Shown here piece by piece: positions 35,178-44,414 of a stretch of DNA of 64,000 bases. The stretch lies in NCBI RefSeq assembly GCF_041596335.1, contig NZ_JBFHIT010000002.1:1-64000 (forward strand), read 5' to 3'. Below the pieces are notes generated by a model. The model saw only the letters and a list, made by a program, of their open reading frames with translations, had not been told where the DNA came from and searched no databases. Within the stretch, counting starts at the first letter, position 1. Each line of letters starts with the position of its first letter. The DNA is from Mangrovibacterium sp041596335. Its GTDB lineage: Bacteria > Bacteroidota > Bacteroidia > Bacteroidales > Prolixibacteraceae. The position numbers and the translations under genes were made by a program.

Positions 35178-36692
35178 ATGGAAAATAACAAAGCTCAGAA
35201 GAACAGACTAATCGTAAGAGAACTTTCAATTATTCTTGTTCTCACATTGGTCGTTGGATTTTCAAATGCTGAAACAAAAAGTAATCAACCCAATATCATT
35301 TTAATTCTAACCGATGATCAGGGGTATGGCGATTGCGGACGACATGGGCATCCATTGTTGAAAACACCAAACATGGACCGATTGTACGACGAGAGTGTCC
35401 GCTTCGATAATTTTTATGTCAGTCCATCGTGCTCGCCAACCCGGGCCTCGCTTTTAACCGGTATGCATGAGTTTAGAAATGGGGTGACCCATACAATAAA
35501 TCCAAGGGAGCACCTGAATATTGATGCTACAATAATTCCTCAATTGTTAAAACCGGTTGGATACAAAACAGGCTTTATTGGGAAATGGCACAATGGAGGA
35601 GACAAAGGTTACTCACCAGAGGACAGAGGCTTTGATTTTGTTCCTCAAGTCCCGGGTAATGGGCAGGATTTTACCAAACATACTTTTCGGGATGGAGTTC
35701 ATCGCGAAGCCTTTCGCGAAGACATTTATTTTGATGTGGCCATGCAGTACATGGAAGAAAATCAGGGCGATCCTTTTTTCCTTTATCTGGCAACTTTTGC
35801 ACCTCACACACCACTTGTTGCGCCCGAAGAAGATATTGCTCCTTATCGGGTTGAAGGAGTAACCGAAGCACAGGCAACTTATTTAGGCGAAATTGCCAAT
35901 ATTGATAAGAATCTCGGAAAACTTTTAAACTTCCTGGAAGAAAAGGAGATGGAAGAAAACACCATCATCATTTTCATGAACGACAATGGCGTAACCATGG
36001 GGTTGGATGTCTACAATGCCGATATGCGGGGGTGTAAATGCACGATCTGGCACGGTGGCTCGCGTGCTATGTCGTTTTGGCGATGGCCTGAAAAATGGCT
36101 GCCACATACTGTCGATAATCTTACTGCACATCTCGATGTTTTACCAACCCTGTGTGAAATTACAGGCGCTGATATTCCGAAAGACATTCAAACTAAACTG
36201 GACGGTTTTAGCTTGGTGCCATTGCTGGAAACAGCGGAACCAATGGATTGGCATAACGACCGACTAGTATTTCAACATGTGGCACGCTGGCCTGCAGGAA
36301 TGGCTTTGGCGCATAAATATGCCATGTGTGGGGTGCGGCAAGGACATTATTTGCTGCTCAGAAGTCGGCATTGCGACACTGACCCCTGCCTCAAACAATT
36401 AAGCCAGTGTACTTTCCTGCGAAAAACAGAAGCCGGTGCAACGTCGGAAACCTACACCGATGGGAATGCACAATTTCATTGGGGCGTTAGTGCCAAAGAC
36501 CGCTGGGCTTTGTACGACACTAAAAACGATCCCGGCTGCACCGAAGATCTTTATTTCGATGAATATGAGCTGGCCTTAAAACTTGGGGCTGCTTACGATT
36601 CGTGGTGGGACGAAGTTTTTCCAACCATGATTGAACTTGGTGGAGATGTAGGTAAGTTCAGACCGGTTGAGAGTTATGTGAAGAATAAATAG
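35178..36692 (+). CDS. Formylglycine-dependent sulfatase (S1 family), secreted
   Basis: 504 residues. The N-terminus is a long positively charged stretch, then a hydrophobic segment (LSIILVLTLVVGFSNA), so the protein is exported. The domain opens QPNIILILTDDQGYGD; the active motif is C85-S-P-T-R; IGKWHNGG and MNDNG supply further conserved residues. A cysteine-containing segment around RHCDTDPCLKQLSQC may form disulfides. It starts 7 bp after GH95, so translation is likely coupled, and desulfation and defucosylation would act on the same substrate. Confidence 0.95.
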   Translation: MENNKAQKNRLIVRELSIILVLTLVVGFSNAETKSNQPNIILILTDDQGYGDCGRHGHPLLKTPNMDRLYDESVRFDNFYVSPSCSPTRASLLTGMHEFRNGVTHTINPREHLNIDATIIPQLLKPVGYKTGFIGKWHNGGDKGYSPEDRGFDFVPQVPGNGQDFTKHTFRDGVHREAFREDIYFDVAMQYMEENQGDPFFLYLATFAPHTPLVAPEEDIAPYRVEGVTEAQATYLGEIANIDKNLGKLLNFLEEKEMEENTIIIFMNDNGVTMGLDVYNADMRGCKCTIWHGGSRAMSFWRWPEKWLPHTVDNLTAHLDVLPTLCEITGADIPKDIQTKLDGFSLVPLLETAEPMDWHNDRLVFQHVARWPAGMALAHKYAMCGVRQGHYLLLRSRHCDTDPCLKQLSQCTFLRKTEAGATSETYTDGNAQFHWGVSAKDRWALYDTKNDPGCTEDLYFDEYELALKLGAAYDSWWDEVFPTMIELGGDVGKFRPVESYVKNK

Positions 36693-36735
36693 AAAGAAGC
36701 AGGCTGAAAGCCTAAAAAATACTAAATCAATAATC

Positions 36736-39363
36736 ATGACTAAACGTTTAGAAATCAGTATAATACTGGGTGTTTTGATGTTTTTTGTTGGGCTCCTACC
36801 ATCTCACAAAACCTGTGCCCAGCAACTTCCAAAAAAGGTTTATCAAAATCAAAGCGACTATTCCTTCATGTGGTGGGAAAAAACCATCAAAACAGGGAAC
36901 CAGGTTTTTGCTATAAAAACAAGCAACTATTCGTTGGAATTTGACAACCTGGATCTCAGCATTCTGAATCTCAGCATTAACAAAGACCAAAAATCGGAAG
37001 AAATGGCGCTCCGAGAAACCAATGCTCAAAGTTTCCCGGAAAAGATCCCCTGCGAACTAAATTTTGGCTTACATCGGAGAGGATACCAGTTTATGGTCGA
37101 AACCGGTTCGGGGAGTGTGCATGATTGTCAGCTTATTGAAACCGGTAAGTATTTTCAACGCAGGTTTATAAACCGGTTGCCCCAACCCGGAATGGCAAAC
37201 TGTGGTGAATATAACAGCGGACTTGAAATCTCTTCCTGGCCCGACCGACTGTCTTTTGTGCTCAAGGCAATTCCCGAGTCAGACCTTAATGATGTTGGAG
37301 CTGAAATGAACCTTATATTTCCCGCGAACTACCGTGTTGAACTTAGCGAGGGGGACATTAAGGCGATAAAAGACCCTTCCGATGGCAGCGGATTTATTTT
37401 TCTTAAAACAAAGGATGCTAACAGTATATCGCTTGATGGAACAACGGTTAAGGTGCTTTTGGATCCAGGGTTCCATTGGGCCTCGGGATTGGAAAAAAAC
37501 ATCGGATTGATTATTTATCCCGTAGCCGAAAACATTGATTCCAAGCTTGCTGAAATTATTGAACAGGAACAGCAACCACTACTTGTAACTGCCAAACAGA
37601 TTGCTCCTAAAAATATTCCTCTACAGGTAGAATACGACCAGGATAAAGGCTGGCACCAAATCCGATTACGGAATGATGTGGTTGAAAGTAATGATCCCGT
37701 ATCAGATCCAAATGAAGGAAATCCGGGGCCAAATTCAATAGAAAATAACAAAAGGATGGAACGAGTAAACTTTACGGTTTCTAACCCTTCTTCGTTTGAG
37801 AAGACGCTTCGCCTTAATTTTGAAAAAGGAAGGTTGATGCCCGGTGGTGATGGTGTTTTTGGCACCCCCGGAATATCTGCTGTTTTAAGAGATCCGGACG
37901 GCAATCCAATTGGCATTCCTGTGCAATTGTCGAAAAACTGGCATGGTGGCGGCCGCACTTCAGGGGGCGAATATTTCAAGGGTACCTGGTTTCATGGTTA
38001 TTCTGTTCTTACAATCCCGGCCAACAGCAGCCTTTCGCTTGAATACACCAGCGTGAACTCTTTATGGGGAGGTGTACCTGCCGCATCGCATGCACAGCTT
38101 TGCCTAGTTGGCTGGGGCTACAACCAGCAATGGGACCAGTCAGCAATTGGTGCCTGGGGCGAGAATATTACCTATGAGCCGGATTTACATCAGGCACATG
38201 CCCCGGTTCTTGATTTTAGAGGTTTGTTTCTACTTAACCCGGCAGGGAAAAAGTGGGGCTGGACAGGTAATATTGGCGGAGCTGATTTTTTCAATTACAC
38301 CAAAACAGATGGAAAACGCAGCTGGCACAGCCGGATAAGGACGCAATACAAACGGTATTCGCCAAATATGACTGAAGTTACTTATGCCGGCACCATGGAC
38401 GATAATTCAATGGATTTTGAATATACTACCAGTGTGATACGTTCAGACGACATTACACGGGGAATCTATAAAATAAAACTAAAGGTGCTGAAGGAAACGA
38501 CGTTTAACGATTTTGTGTTTTTTCAGGCTGCTGCTGCATCATATCATCAAACTCGTTCAAAAACGTTGGCATGGGGAAATGATACAGGTTTGAAAAAGGA
38601 ATGGAAAGCAACTATTGGAGGAGTTCCGGGATACGTTTCAGAAAGGACAGAGATTGAAGGGGAAGTTCCTTGGTTTTCGTTTACCGATTCAAAAAACACC
38701 TATAGGTGGCAGGAAAAACAGTTTTTATCGGCAAACCGCGGATTTGTTATCAGAAACTGGAAAGCCAGAATAGCGGGAAAAGAGGATACGCCTCCATGGT
38801 TTGCCGAATACAATACTTCGGGTGGAAATTTTGGAGCCCCAAGCGGATTAATTAATATTCTGCCTCCTGAAGGCTGCACAACCTTTAAAGAGGGCGATTA
38901 CGTTGAAGCTGAAATAGATTTGTTTATTTTACCGCAGAAAGCCGCAGATTATTATGGCCCCAATCAGAATTTCGCGGAAGCAATGTCGGAAAAAGCCGAT
39001 ACCTGGGCTTTGGTTTATCGCGAGGCAGTCGGTAATGATACTGAAGTTGAAGTCACAACCGGGGCTCTTGTTGATGATTATCCTATTCAGATAAAAGCAG
39101 ATAACGATAAAGCCCGGTTTACAGTTACAGGTGGTTTGGGCTATGTTCCCCTTACCATTAGTCATGTGTCAACTTATCTCAATCCCCAATTATTCAGGAA
39201 AGTAAAAGGCAGATGGCAAAAAGTCGACCAGCAGGTTTATGGGAATGATTTTTGGCAAACGGAGTATAATCCACAAAACGGTACCTGGGATATTACTTAT
39301 AACATTAACTTAGATACGCCAAACAATGAACGGCAAACGGCAGAATTTAAGTTTGGACGATGA
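36736..39363 (+). CDS. Large secreted protein of unknown family
   Basis: 875 residues with a signal peptide (about residues 1-29, ending TCAQ). I do not recognise any catalytic family. It is rich in beta-strand-type sequence and tryptophan (MWWEK, GTWFHGYSVLTIPANSS, WHSRIRTQYKRYSP), with a low-complexity linker near NDPVSDPNEGNPGPNS around residue 330. The first third looks like a carbohydrate-active-enzyme style beta-sandwich; the middle has WHGGGRTSGGEYFKG and IGAWGENITYEPDLHQAHAP, which contain possible catalytic acidic and histidine residues. It is 43 bp after a sulfatase and co-directional, so it is a good candidate for a new glycan-active enzyme or binding protein. Confidence 0.8.
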   Translation: MTKRLEISIILGVLMFFVGLLPSHKTCAQQLPKKVYQNQSDYSFMWWEKTIKTGNQVFAIKTSNYSLEFDNLDLSILNLSINKDQKSEEMALRETNAQSFPEKIPCELNFGLHRRGYQFMVETGSGSVHDCQLIETGKYFQRRFINRLPQPGMANCGEYNSGLEISSWPDRLSFVLKAIPESDLNDVGAEMNLIFPANYRVELSEGDIKAIKDPSDGSGFIFLKTKDANSISLDGTTVKVLLDPGFHWASGLEKNIGLIIYPVAENIDSKLAEIIEQEQQPLLVTAKQIAPKNIPLQVEYDQDKGWHQIRLRNDVVESNDPVSDPNEGNPGPNSIENNKRMERVNFTVSNPSSFEKTLRLNFEKGRLMPGGDGVFGTPGISAVLRDPDGNPIGIPVQLSKNWHGGGRTSGGEYFKGTWFHGYSVLTIPANSSLSLEYTSVNSLWGGVPAASHAQLCLVGWGYNQQWDQSAIGAWGENITYEPDLHQAHAPVLDFRGLFLLNPAGKKWGWTGNIGGADFFNYTKTDGKRSWHSRIRTQYKRYSPNMTEVTYAGTMDDNSMDFEYTTSVIRSDDITRGIYKIKLKVLKETTFNDFVFFQAAAASYHQTRSKTLAWGNDTGLKKEWKATIGGVPGYVSERTEIEGEVPWFSFTDSKNTYRWQEKQFLSANRGFVIRNWKARIAGKEDTPPWFAEYNTSGGNFGAPSGLINILPPEGCTTFKEGDYVEAEIDLFILPQKAADYYGPNQNFAEAMSEKADTWALVYREAVGNDTEVEVTTGALVDDYPIQIKADNDKARFTVTGGLGYVPLTISHVSTYLNPQLFRKVKGRWQKVDQQVYGNDFWQTEYNPQNGTWDITYNINLDTPNNERQTAEFKFGR

Positions 39364-39627
39364 ACAGAGAAGAATCATCTCCTTTAACACGATAAAATGC
39401 TTGTTCCGCATTCTGCCGGATTTATTTCGACTGAGTAAAGAATTGCACAGTACATTAAGCGTAAAGCGGTACACGAAGAGTATTGTTGTTAATGGATTAT
39501 CCGCCAGTATGCTTAAGTGATCTGTTGCAATTGTCCAACTGTGATGCAAATCAGGGATTTATCCTCAGCTGTTTGACAATAGTCCTGATTAAAAAGCTTT
39601 ACCAGTGATAAACACGCTAAAATTGAT

Positions 39628-40257
39628 ATGATGAAACGAGCTCGTCTTTTTGTAGTCCTTTTTATTGGAATCGTGGGGTTTGGCTCCATCCATCCGGCGA
39701 ATGCGGGCAAATGGAAGCCTGATCCCGGCTTTGCCTCATTGTTCAACGGGAAAGATCTTTCTGGTTGGTGTTTTAGGACAAAAACCGGGAAAGATGAAAT
39801 GAAAGCAGGCGTAATTGTTGCACGCTTTGATGGACAAACCGAATCTAACGACAATGGCCGCTATTCAGCAAAAAAAGGGATATTAACCGTCAACTTTCCA
39901 AAGGGAACGGAACGTTTGATTTCTCAATTGTATACGGTTGATGAATTCCCTGATAATTTTATTTTGAAACTCGAATTCCGCGCCTCGAAAAACGCTGACA
40001 GTGGTATTTTCATTCGCAAACCACAGCTACAGTGTCGCGATTACCTTGTGGCCGGGCCCTACAAGGAACTGAAGCATTATAAACCGCAAGACTGGAATCT
40101 GATTGAGGTTACTGTGACAGATGGCATTGCCCGTTGCACATGTAATGGCGAAGTACTGGAATCTGAACTCAAACTTCCGGAAACGGGACCTATTGGTTTG
40201 GAAGGTGATCGGGGGCAGATGGAATACCGTCACATTCAAATTAAAAAGCTTCCGTAG
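39628..40257 (+). CDS. DUF1080 (3-keto-disaccharide hydrolase-like) protein, secreted
   Basis: 209 residues with a signal peptide ending NAG. One concanavalin-like jelly-roll domain shows the DUF1080 signature: FASLFNGKDLSGW at the start, NADSGIFIRKP, YKPQDWNLIEVTVTDG..CTCNGE and a C-terminal GPIGLEGDRGQMEYRHIQIK. Characterised relatives cleave 3-keto-glycosides produced by Gfo/Idh/MocA-type dehydrogenases. The Tat-exported oxidoreductase at 9269 could supply such a substrate. The gene opens a group with the ThuA-like and propeller genes (gaps of 94 and 52 bp). Confidence 0.87.
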   Translation: MMKRARLFVVLFIGIVGFGSIHPANAGKWKPDPGFASLFNGKDLSGWCFRTKTGKDEMKAGVIVARFDGQTESNDNGRYSAKKGILTVNFPKGTERLISQLYTVDEFPDNFILKLEFRASKNADSGIFIRKPQLQCRDYLVAGPYKELKHYKPQDWNLIEVTVTDGIARCTCNGEVLESELKLPETGPIGLEGDRGQMEYRHIQIKKLP

Positions 40258-40351
40258 CCTGAGCCGGTGTCAAAATTTGAGTCGGTTGTCGGGTTGCCTG
40301 CATTGCCTACGAAAAAGTTAAAATCGTTCGTTTCCATCAATTTAAATAGTT

Positions 40352-41272
40352 ATGAAAGTTCTCTTAGTGCTCGCCTTGTTTATTCTTGATTGTGCAGTCA
40401 CCAATCCATCGTATTCCGAAAATCGAAAAGACGATAGCATTCGGTTGTTGATTGTCGATGGCTTTTCGAACCACGACTGGGAGCATACGACCCGTTCCAT
40501 CGTACAAATTCTGGATCAGTATGGCGAAATTAAAACAGAGATATCCACGTCGCCAAACAGCTCTGATTCTGTGGCGCAATTGGAAAGCTGGAAACCCGAC
40601 TTTTTTGCATACGATGTAGTTCTTCTAAATTGTAACGATTTGGGAAAACCTGTTCGATGGAGTGAAACAACACGACATAATCTTGAAAACTTTGTCTCTG
40701 AAGGTGGCGGTTTGTATATTTTTCATTCAGCAAACAATGCTTTTGAAGATTGGGGCGAATATAACCGCATGATTGGAATGGGTTGGCGTAAGAAGGACTT
40801 TGTCAAAGCCATTACTATTGAGGATAACCAGAGCCTGAAAATAATTGCCCCCGGCGAAGGTGAGGATACAAGCCATGGAAAGAGAATCAATGCTCTGACG
40901 ACCCGAATCGGTGACCATCCGATTCAGGAGGGACTGCCCCGGAGGTGGATCTATGCTGATATCGAAGTATATACCTATGCGCGCGGCCCCATTGAAAATG
41001 TCACAGTTTTAAGCTATGCCAAAGATGAAAAGTATGGATTAAATTTTCCGGTTGAATGGGTGATTGAGTACGGCAACGGAAGGGTGTACAACTCATCGCT
41101 GGGCCATTGCTGGAAAGACCAGGAAAATCCGGAAGGATTGCGCTGCGCGGCTTTTCAAACTGAAATGGTTCGCGCCATTCAATGGTTAGCAAAGCGAAAA
41201 ATCGACACCCGCTTGCCAGCCGATTTCCCGGGAGTTTCTTCTGTTTCACTAAGAGATAATCTTGACAATTAG
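40352..41272 (+). CDS. ThuA-like protein, exported
   Basis: 306 residues. A hydrophobic N-terminus (MKVLLVLALFILDCAVTN) looks like a signal or lipoprotein signal. The ThuA flavodoxin-like fold follows: RLLIVDGFSNHDWEHTT, DVVLLNCNDLGKPV, LENFVSEGGGLYIFHSANNAF, and GNGRVYNSSLGH. ThuA-like domains accompany trehalose/3-keto-sugar pathways and are common in carbohydrate loci of Bacteroidota and Planctomycetes, where the biochemical role is often unproven. Its place between DUF1080 and the propeller supports a role in oxidative sugar metabolism. Confidence 0.85.
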   Translation: MKVLLVLALFILDCAVTNPSYSENRKDDSIRLLIVDGFSNHDWEHTTRSIVQILDQYGEIKTEISTSPNSSDSVAQLESWKPDFFAYDVVLLNCNDLGKPVRWSETTRHNLENFVSEGGGLYIFHSANNAFEDWGEYNRMIGMGWRKKDFVKAITIEDNQSLKIIAPGEGEDTSHGKRINALTTRIGDHPIQEGLPRRWIYADIEVYTYARGPIENVTVLSYAKDEKYGLNFPVEWVIEYGNGRVYNSSLGHCWKDQENPEGLRCAAFQTEMVRAIQWLAKRKIDTRLPADFPGVSSVSLRDNLDN

Positions 41273-41324
41273 ATTGTCCTGAATTAAATATATCGTTAGT
41301 CAGAATACCAAACAAACGCACCTT

Positions 41325-42539
41325 ATGATTCTAAAAATAAACGTTCTGCTTGTCTTGTCGCTTTGGGTTTATTGGGGCTTTTCACAGAACGCGACTCAAT
41401 GGCGGGGATTGAATTCTGAAGGCAAGTACCCGGCCCCTTCGCTATTGAATGAGTGGCCTGAAAACGGACCTGAAATTATCTGGCATTTTGATGATTTAGG
41501 CAAAGGGTTTTCCTCTCCTGCATTTGCGAACGGATTAATCTATTGCACCGGAATGATTGACTCTACCGGTTATCTGTTTGTAATCAACGAAAATGGCACT
41601 TTAAACAAAAAACTAGCCTACGGTGAAGAATGGACTGTGAATTATCCGGGTTCAAGGGCGACTCCAACTATTGCCGGACATCTGGCTTATGTGTCAAGTA
41701 GTTTGGGTAATCTCTATTGTTTTAACCTTGATGAAGACCGGATTGTCTGGAAAAAGGAATTGACTTCTGATTTTGGGGCTGAAAATATCAGGAACGGATT
41801 TACCGAAACTCCGGTGATTGAGGACGATGTGGTATATTTTACACCCGGTGGAACCGAATTCAATATTGTAGCTTTAAACCGGATGAATGGTGATCTGATA
41901 TGGAAAAGCCCGGGAACCGGTAAGATTTCGGCCTACTGCACCCCGAAATTGGTGACGTTGGATGAACGTCAGGTATTTGTTACACACACGAAGGGGGAAC
42001 TAATCGCGGTCGATACAAAAGACGGCGCTTATCTATGGAGCTATCCGGACTCAAACACAGTGGATATTCATCCCAACACCCCAATAATTCAGGATCAGGC
42101 AATTTTAAGTCTTAGCGGCTATGGAACGGGCTGTGTAAAGTTAGCGTTGAGTGACGATGGTTCTTCGGTATCGAACGTTTGGAGCAGCACGAAAATGGAC
42201 AACCAGATGGGCGGCGCTATGATTGTCGATGGCTTTGTGTATGGCTCCGGCCATAGGTCGCGCGGTTGGTTTTGTCTTGATTGGCAAACAGGCGAAGAAA
42301 AATGGAACTCCAGAGAATTGCTGGATGGGGTAATTATCATGGTCGCTAATAAATTTATTTTGTATACCGAACGTGGTGATCTAGTGTTGGCAAAGCCAAA
42401 TCCTGAAAAACTGGAGATAATCTCAAAAGCAAAAGTGGAACTTGGCTCTGACATGCACTGGGCACATCCGGTGGTGCACAATGGCATTTTGTATGTTCGT
42501 CACGGACATTCTTTGATCGCCTATAAAATATCCGCCTGA
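41325..42539 (+). CDS. PQQ-like (BamB-type) beta-propeller protein, secreted
   Basis: 404 residues with a signal peptide ending GFSQ. It begins QWRGLNSEGKYPAPSLLNEWPENGPEIIWHFDDLGKGFSSPAFANG, the standard opening of outer-membrane PQQ-like beta-propeller proteins found in polysaccharide loci. Propeller blades of the GxLYCFNLD, GDLIWKS, DTKDGAYLWSYP kind follow. There is no dehydrogenase active site of the true quinoprotein alcohol-dehydrogenase type that I can see, so a scaffold or sugar-binding role is more likely than catalysis. Last gene of the DUF1080-ThuA group. Confidence 0.85.
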   Translation: MILKINVLLVLSLWVYWGFSQNATQWRGLNSEGKYPAPSLLNEWPENGPEIIWHFDDLGKGFSSPAFANGLIYCTGMIDSTGYLFVINENGTLNKKLAYGEEWTVNYPGSRATPTIAGHLAYVSSSLGNLYCFNLDEDRIVWKKELTSDFGAENIRNGFTETPVIEDDVVYFTPGGTEFNIVALNRMNGDLIWKSPGTGKISAYCTPKLVTLDERQVFVTHTKGELIAVDTKDGAYLWSYPDSNTVDIHPNTPIIQDQAILSLSGYGTGCVKLALSDDGSSVSNVWSSTKMDNQMGGAMIVDGFVYGSGHRSRGWFCLDWQTGEEKWNSRELLDGVIIMVANKFILYTERGDLVLAKPNPEKLEIISKAKVELGSDMHWAHPVVHNGILYVRHGHSLIAYKISA

Positions 42540-42667
42540 TTCCGCTCGAAATAGCATCCTTACGTACTTGCGATACACTTTTCACACGGCGGATAAATAG
42601 GATTTTCTCGAATTGGAGATCAATTTTTTTATTGAAAAACAACTAACTAACGAATAAAACGAATCAA

Positions 42668-42775
42668 ATGAAGAGGACTGGACCTTTCGTATTTCTACCG
42701 CTAAGTTTAATCGGGGAAATACAAACCAATGATGGATCGGAATACTGGCCAGAGTTGAAATGGATAAATGAATAA
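42668..42775 (+). CDS. Small open frame, 35 codons, unassigned
   Basis: ATG at 42668 opens 35 codons starting MKRTGPFVFLPLSLIGEIQ and ending in WINE. The start resembles a short signal sequence, but the rest matches nothing I know. It could be a gene remnant left between the propeller and the phosphomutase genes, or chance. Confidence 0.2.
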   Translation: MKRTGPFVFLPLSLIGEIQTNDGSEYWPELKWINE

Positions 42776-42801
42776 ATAGATCTAAGATAAAAAGTTAAGA
42801 T

Positions 42802-44307
42802 ATGATCAATTGGAAAAAATTACAAAATGGCTCCGATATCAGGGGCGTTGCATTGGATGGTGTTGAAGGAGAAACAGTGAATTTAACACCAGAAGTTGCC
42901 GAAATACTCGGGAAAGCATTCGTCCAGTGGTTAAAAAATACGATCCGAATAAATGAACTCTCCGTTGCGGTCGGTACTGATTCGCGGATCTCAGGCCCGG
43001 TTTTAAAGGCTGCCTTTTTAAAGGGGATGACCGAAGCCGGAGCGAAAGTATTCGACTGCGGTATTGCTTCAACTCCCGCAATGTTTATGACAACCGTTTC
43101 CGGCAATCAATCAATTACTGCAGGTGTAATGATAACTGCCAGTCATTTACCATTTAACCGGAACGGATTTAAGTTTTTTACAAGCAGGGGAGGGCTTGAT
43201 AAGAACGATATTTCTAAAATTCTGGGAATTGCCGAAGAGGCTGATTATTCAACAACTAATAGTGTTGCGCCCGTAAGTTCGTGGAATTTTATCGATGAGT
43301 ACTCTTCTTTTCTTGTGAATTATATTCGAAAACAAGCGAACATTCAACCAAATTACGAAAGACCACTTCAGGGCTTAAAAATTATTGTAGATGCCGGAAA
43401 CGGGGCGGGTGGTTTTTTTGCATCGAAAGTACTCGATCAGTTGGGGGCCGATACTCGTGGAAGCCAGTTTCTCGATCCGGATGGAAACTTCCCGAACCAT
43501 GTGCCAAATCCGGAGGATGAAGAGGCGATGCAATCCATTTGCGACGCAGTTATTCGCGAGAATGCCGACCTTGGAGTAATTTTCGATACCGATGTTGACC
43601 GATCGGCAATTGTTGACGCCAAAGGGAATCCGGTGAACAGAAATGCTTTGATTGCGCTGATTTCAGCAGTAATTCTGAAGGAGCATCCAGGTAGTACAAT
43701 TGTTACTGATTCTATCACATCGGAAGGCTTGACGGCATTTATCGAAAAAGAACTAAAAGGGATACACCTCCGGTTTAAGCGCGGGTATAAAAACGTGATA
43801 AATGAATCGATTCGTTTAAATGAGGAAGGAGAAGAAAGTTGGTTAGCTATCGAAACCTCAGGTCATGCTGCTTTAAAGGAAAACTATTTTCTCGACGACG
43901 GTGCGTATCTGGTGGCTAAATTGTTGGTTGAAATGGCTAAGCTAAACGCTGATGGCAAAAACCTGACAGACTTGATTGAAAAATTGAAACAACCCAACGA
44001 AAGCAAAGAGTTCCGCTTTTCGATATCGAACGATGATTTTTTAAGCTATGGAAACCGGGTTTTGGAAGAGTTGAAGGAAAAGGTTGCCCAGCTAAACGGA
44101 TGGACCATTGTAGAGCCAAACTTCGAAGGAGTAAGGGTTTCATGTGCTGCTGAAAAAGGATGGTTTTTATTACGCATGTCCTTGCACGATCCGGTAATGC
44201 CGTTGAATATTGAATCGGATATTCAGGGTGGAGTTGAAGCAATTAAAAACAAGCTCGCTGAACTTTTAAACGATTTTACAGGCCTGGATAACAGTGTATT
44301 GAGATAG
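42802..44307 (+). CDS. Phosphohexose mutase (phosphomannomutase/phosphoglucomutase family)
   Basis: 501 residues, cytosolic. The phosphoserine loop is TAS114HLP, a variant of TASHNP; the metal loop is D262-T-D-V-D266-R; the sugar-binding loop is AIETSGHAA. The family interconverts hexose 1- and 6-phosphates. The TASHLPFNRNG form is found in a subgroup related to ManB and distinct from GlmM. Within this locus it may feed a released hexose into central metabolism or supply a sugar nucleotide. The SDR at 44415 follows after about 107 bp. Confidence 0.9.
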   Translation: MINWKKLQNGSDIRGVALDGVEGETVNLTPEVAEILGKAFVQWLKNTIRINELSVAVGTDSRISGPVLKAAFLKGMTEAGAKVFDCGIASTPAMFMTTVSGNQSITAGVMITASHLPFNRNGFKFFTSRGGLDKNDISKILGIAEEADYSTTNSVAPVSSWNFIDEYSSFLVNYIRKQANIQPNYERPLQGLKIIVDAGNGAGGFFASKVLDQLGADTRGSQFLDPDGNFPNHVPNPEDEEAMQSICDAVIRENADLGVIFDTDVDRSAIVDAKGNPVNRNALIALISAVILKEHPGSTIVTDSITSEGLTAFIEKELKGIHLRFKRGYKNVINESIRLNEEGEESWLAIETSGHAALKENYFLDDGAYLVAKLLVEMAKLNADGKNLTDLIEKLKQPNESKEFRFSISNDDFLSYGNRVLEELKEKVAQLNGWTIVEPNFEGVRVSCAAEKGWFLLRMSLHDPVMPLNIESDIQGGVEAIKNKLAELLNDFTGLDNSVLR

Positions 44308-44353
44308 GCAAGTTCCGGAACAGGAGCGGGGTGCAAATAGAGTAATGCTAACA

Positions 44354-44394
44354 ATGGAGGTTCCCGATCATTTTCAATCGGAACAAAAACCTCC
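44354..44394. repeat. Inverted repeat between mutase and SDR genes
   Basis: GTTCCCGAT (44360-44368) pairs with ATCGGAAC (44377-44384) with one bulged C, and outer GGAGG (44356-44360) can pair with CCTCC (44390-44394). No T-run follows, so it may be an operator or RNA structure in the SDR leader. Confidence 0.45.
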
Positions 44395-44414
44395 TTAAAT
44401 CCGATTGATAACCT

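Noticed and set aside
36736..39363. Assignment of the 875-residue protein to a known endo-fucanase family such as GH107 or GH168
   Set aside because: Length and visible motifs do not match what I know of those families, and no catalytic signature could be named.
41325..42539. Quinoprotein alcohol dehydrogenase
   Set aside because: The protein has PQQ-type blades but is short (404 residues) and lacks the usual dehydrogenase disulfide and active-site features, so only a propeller is called.
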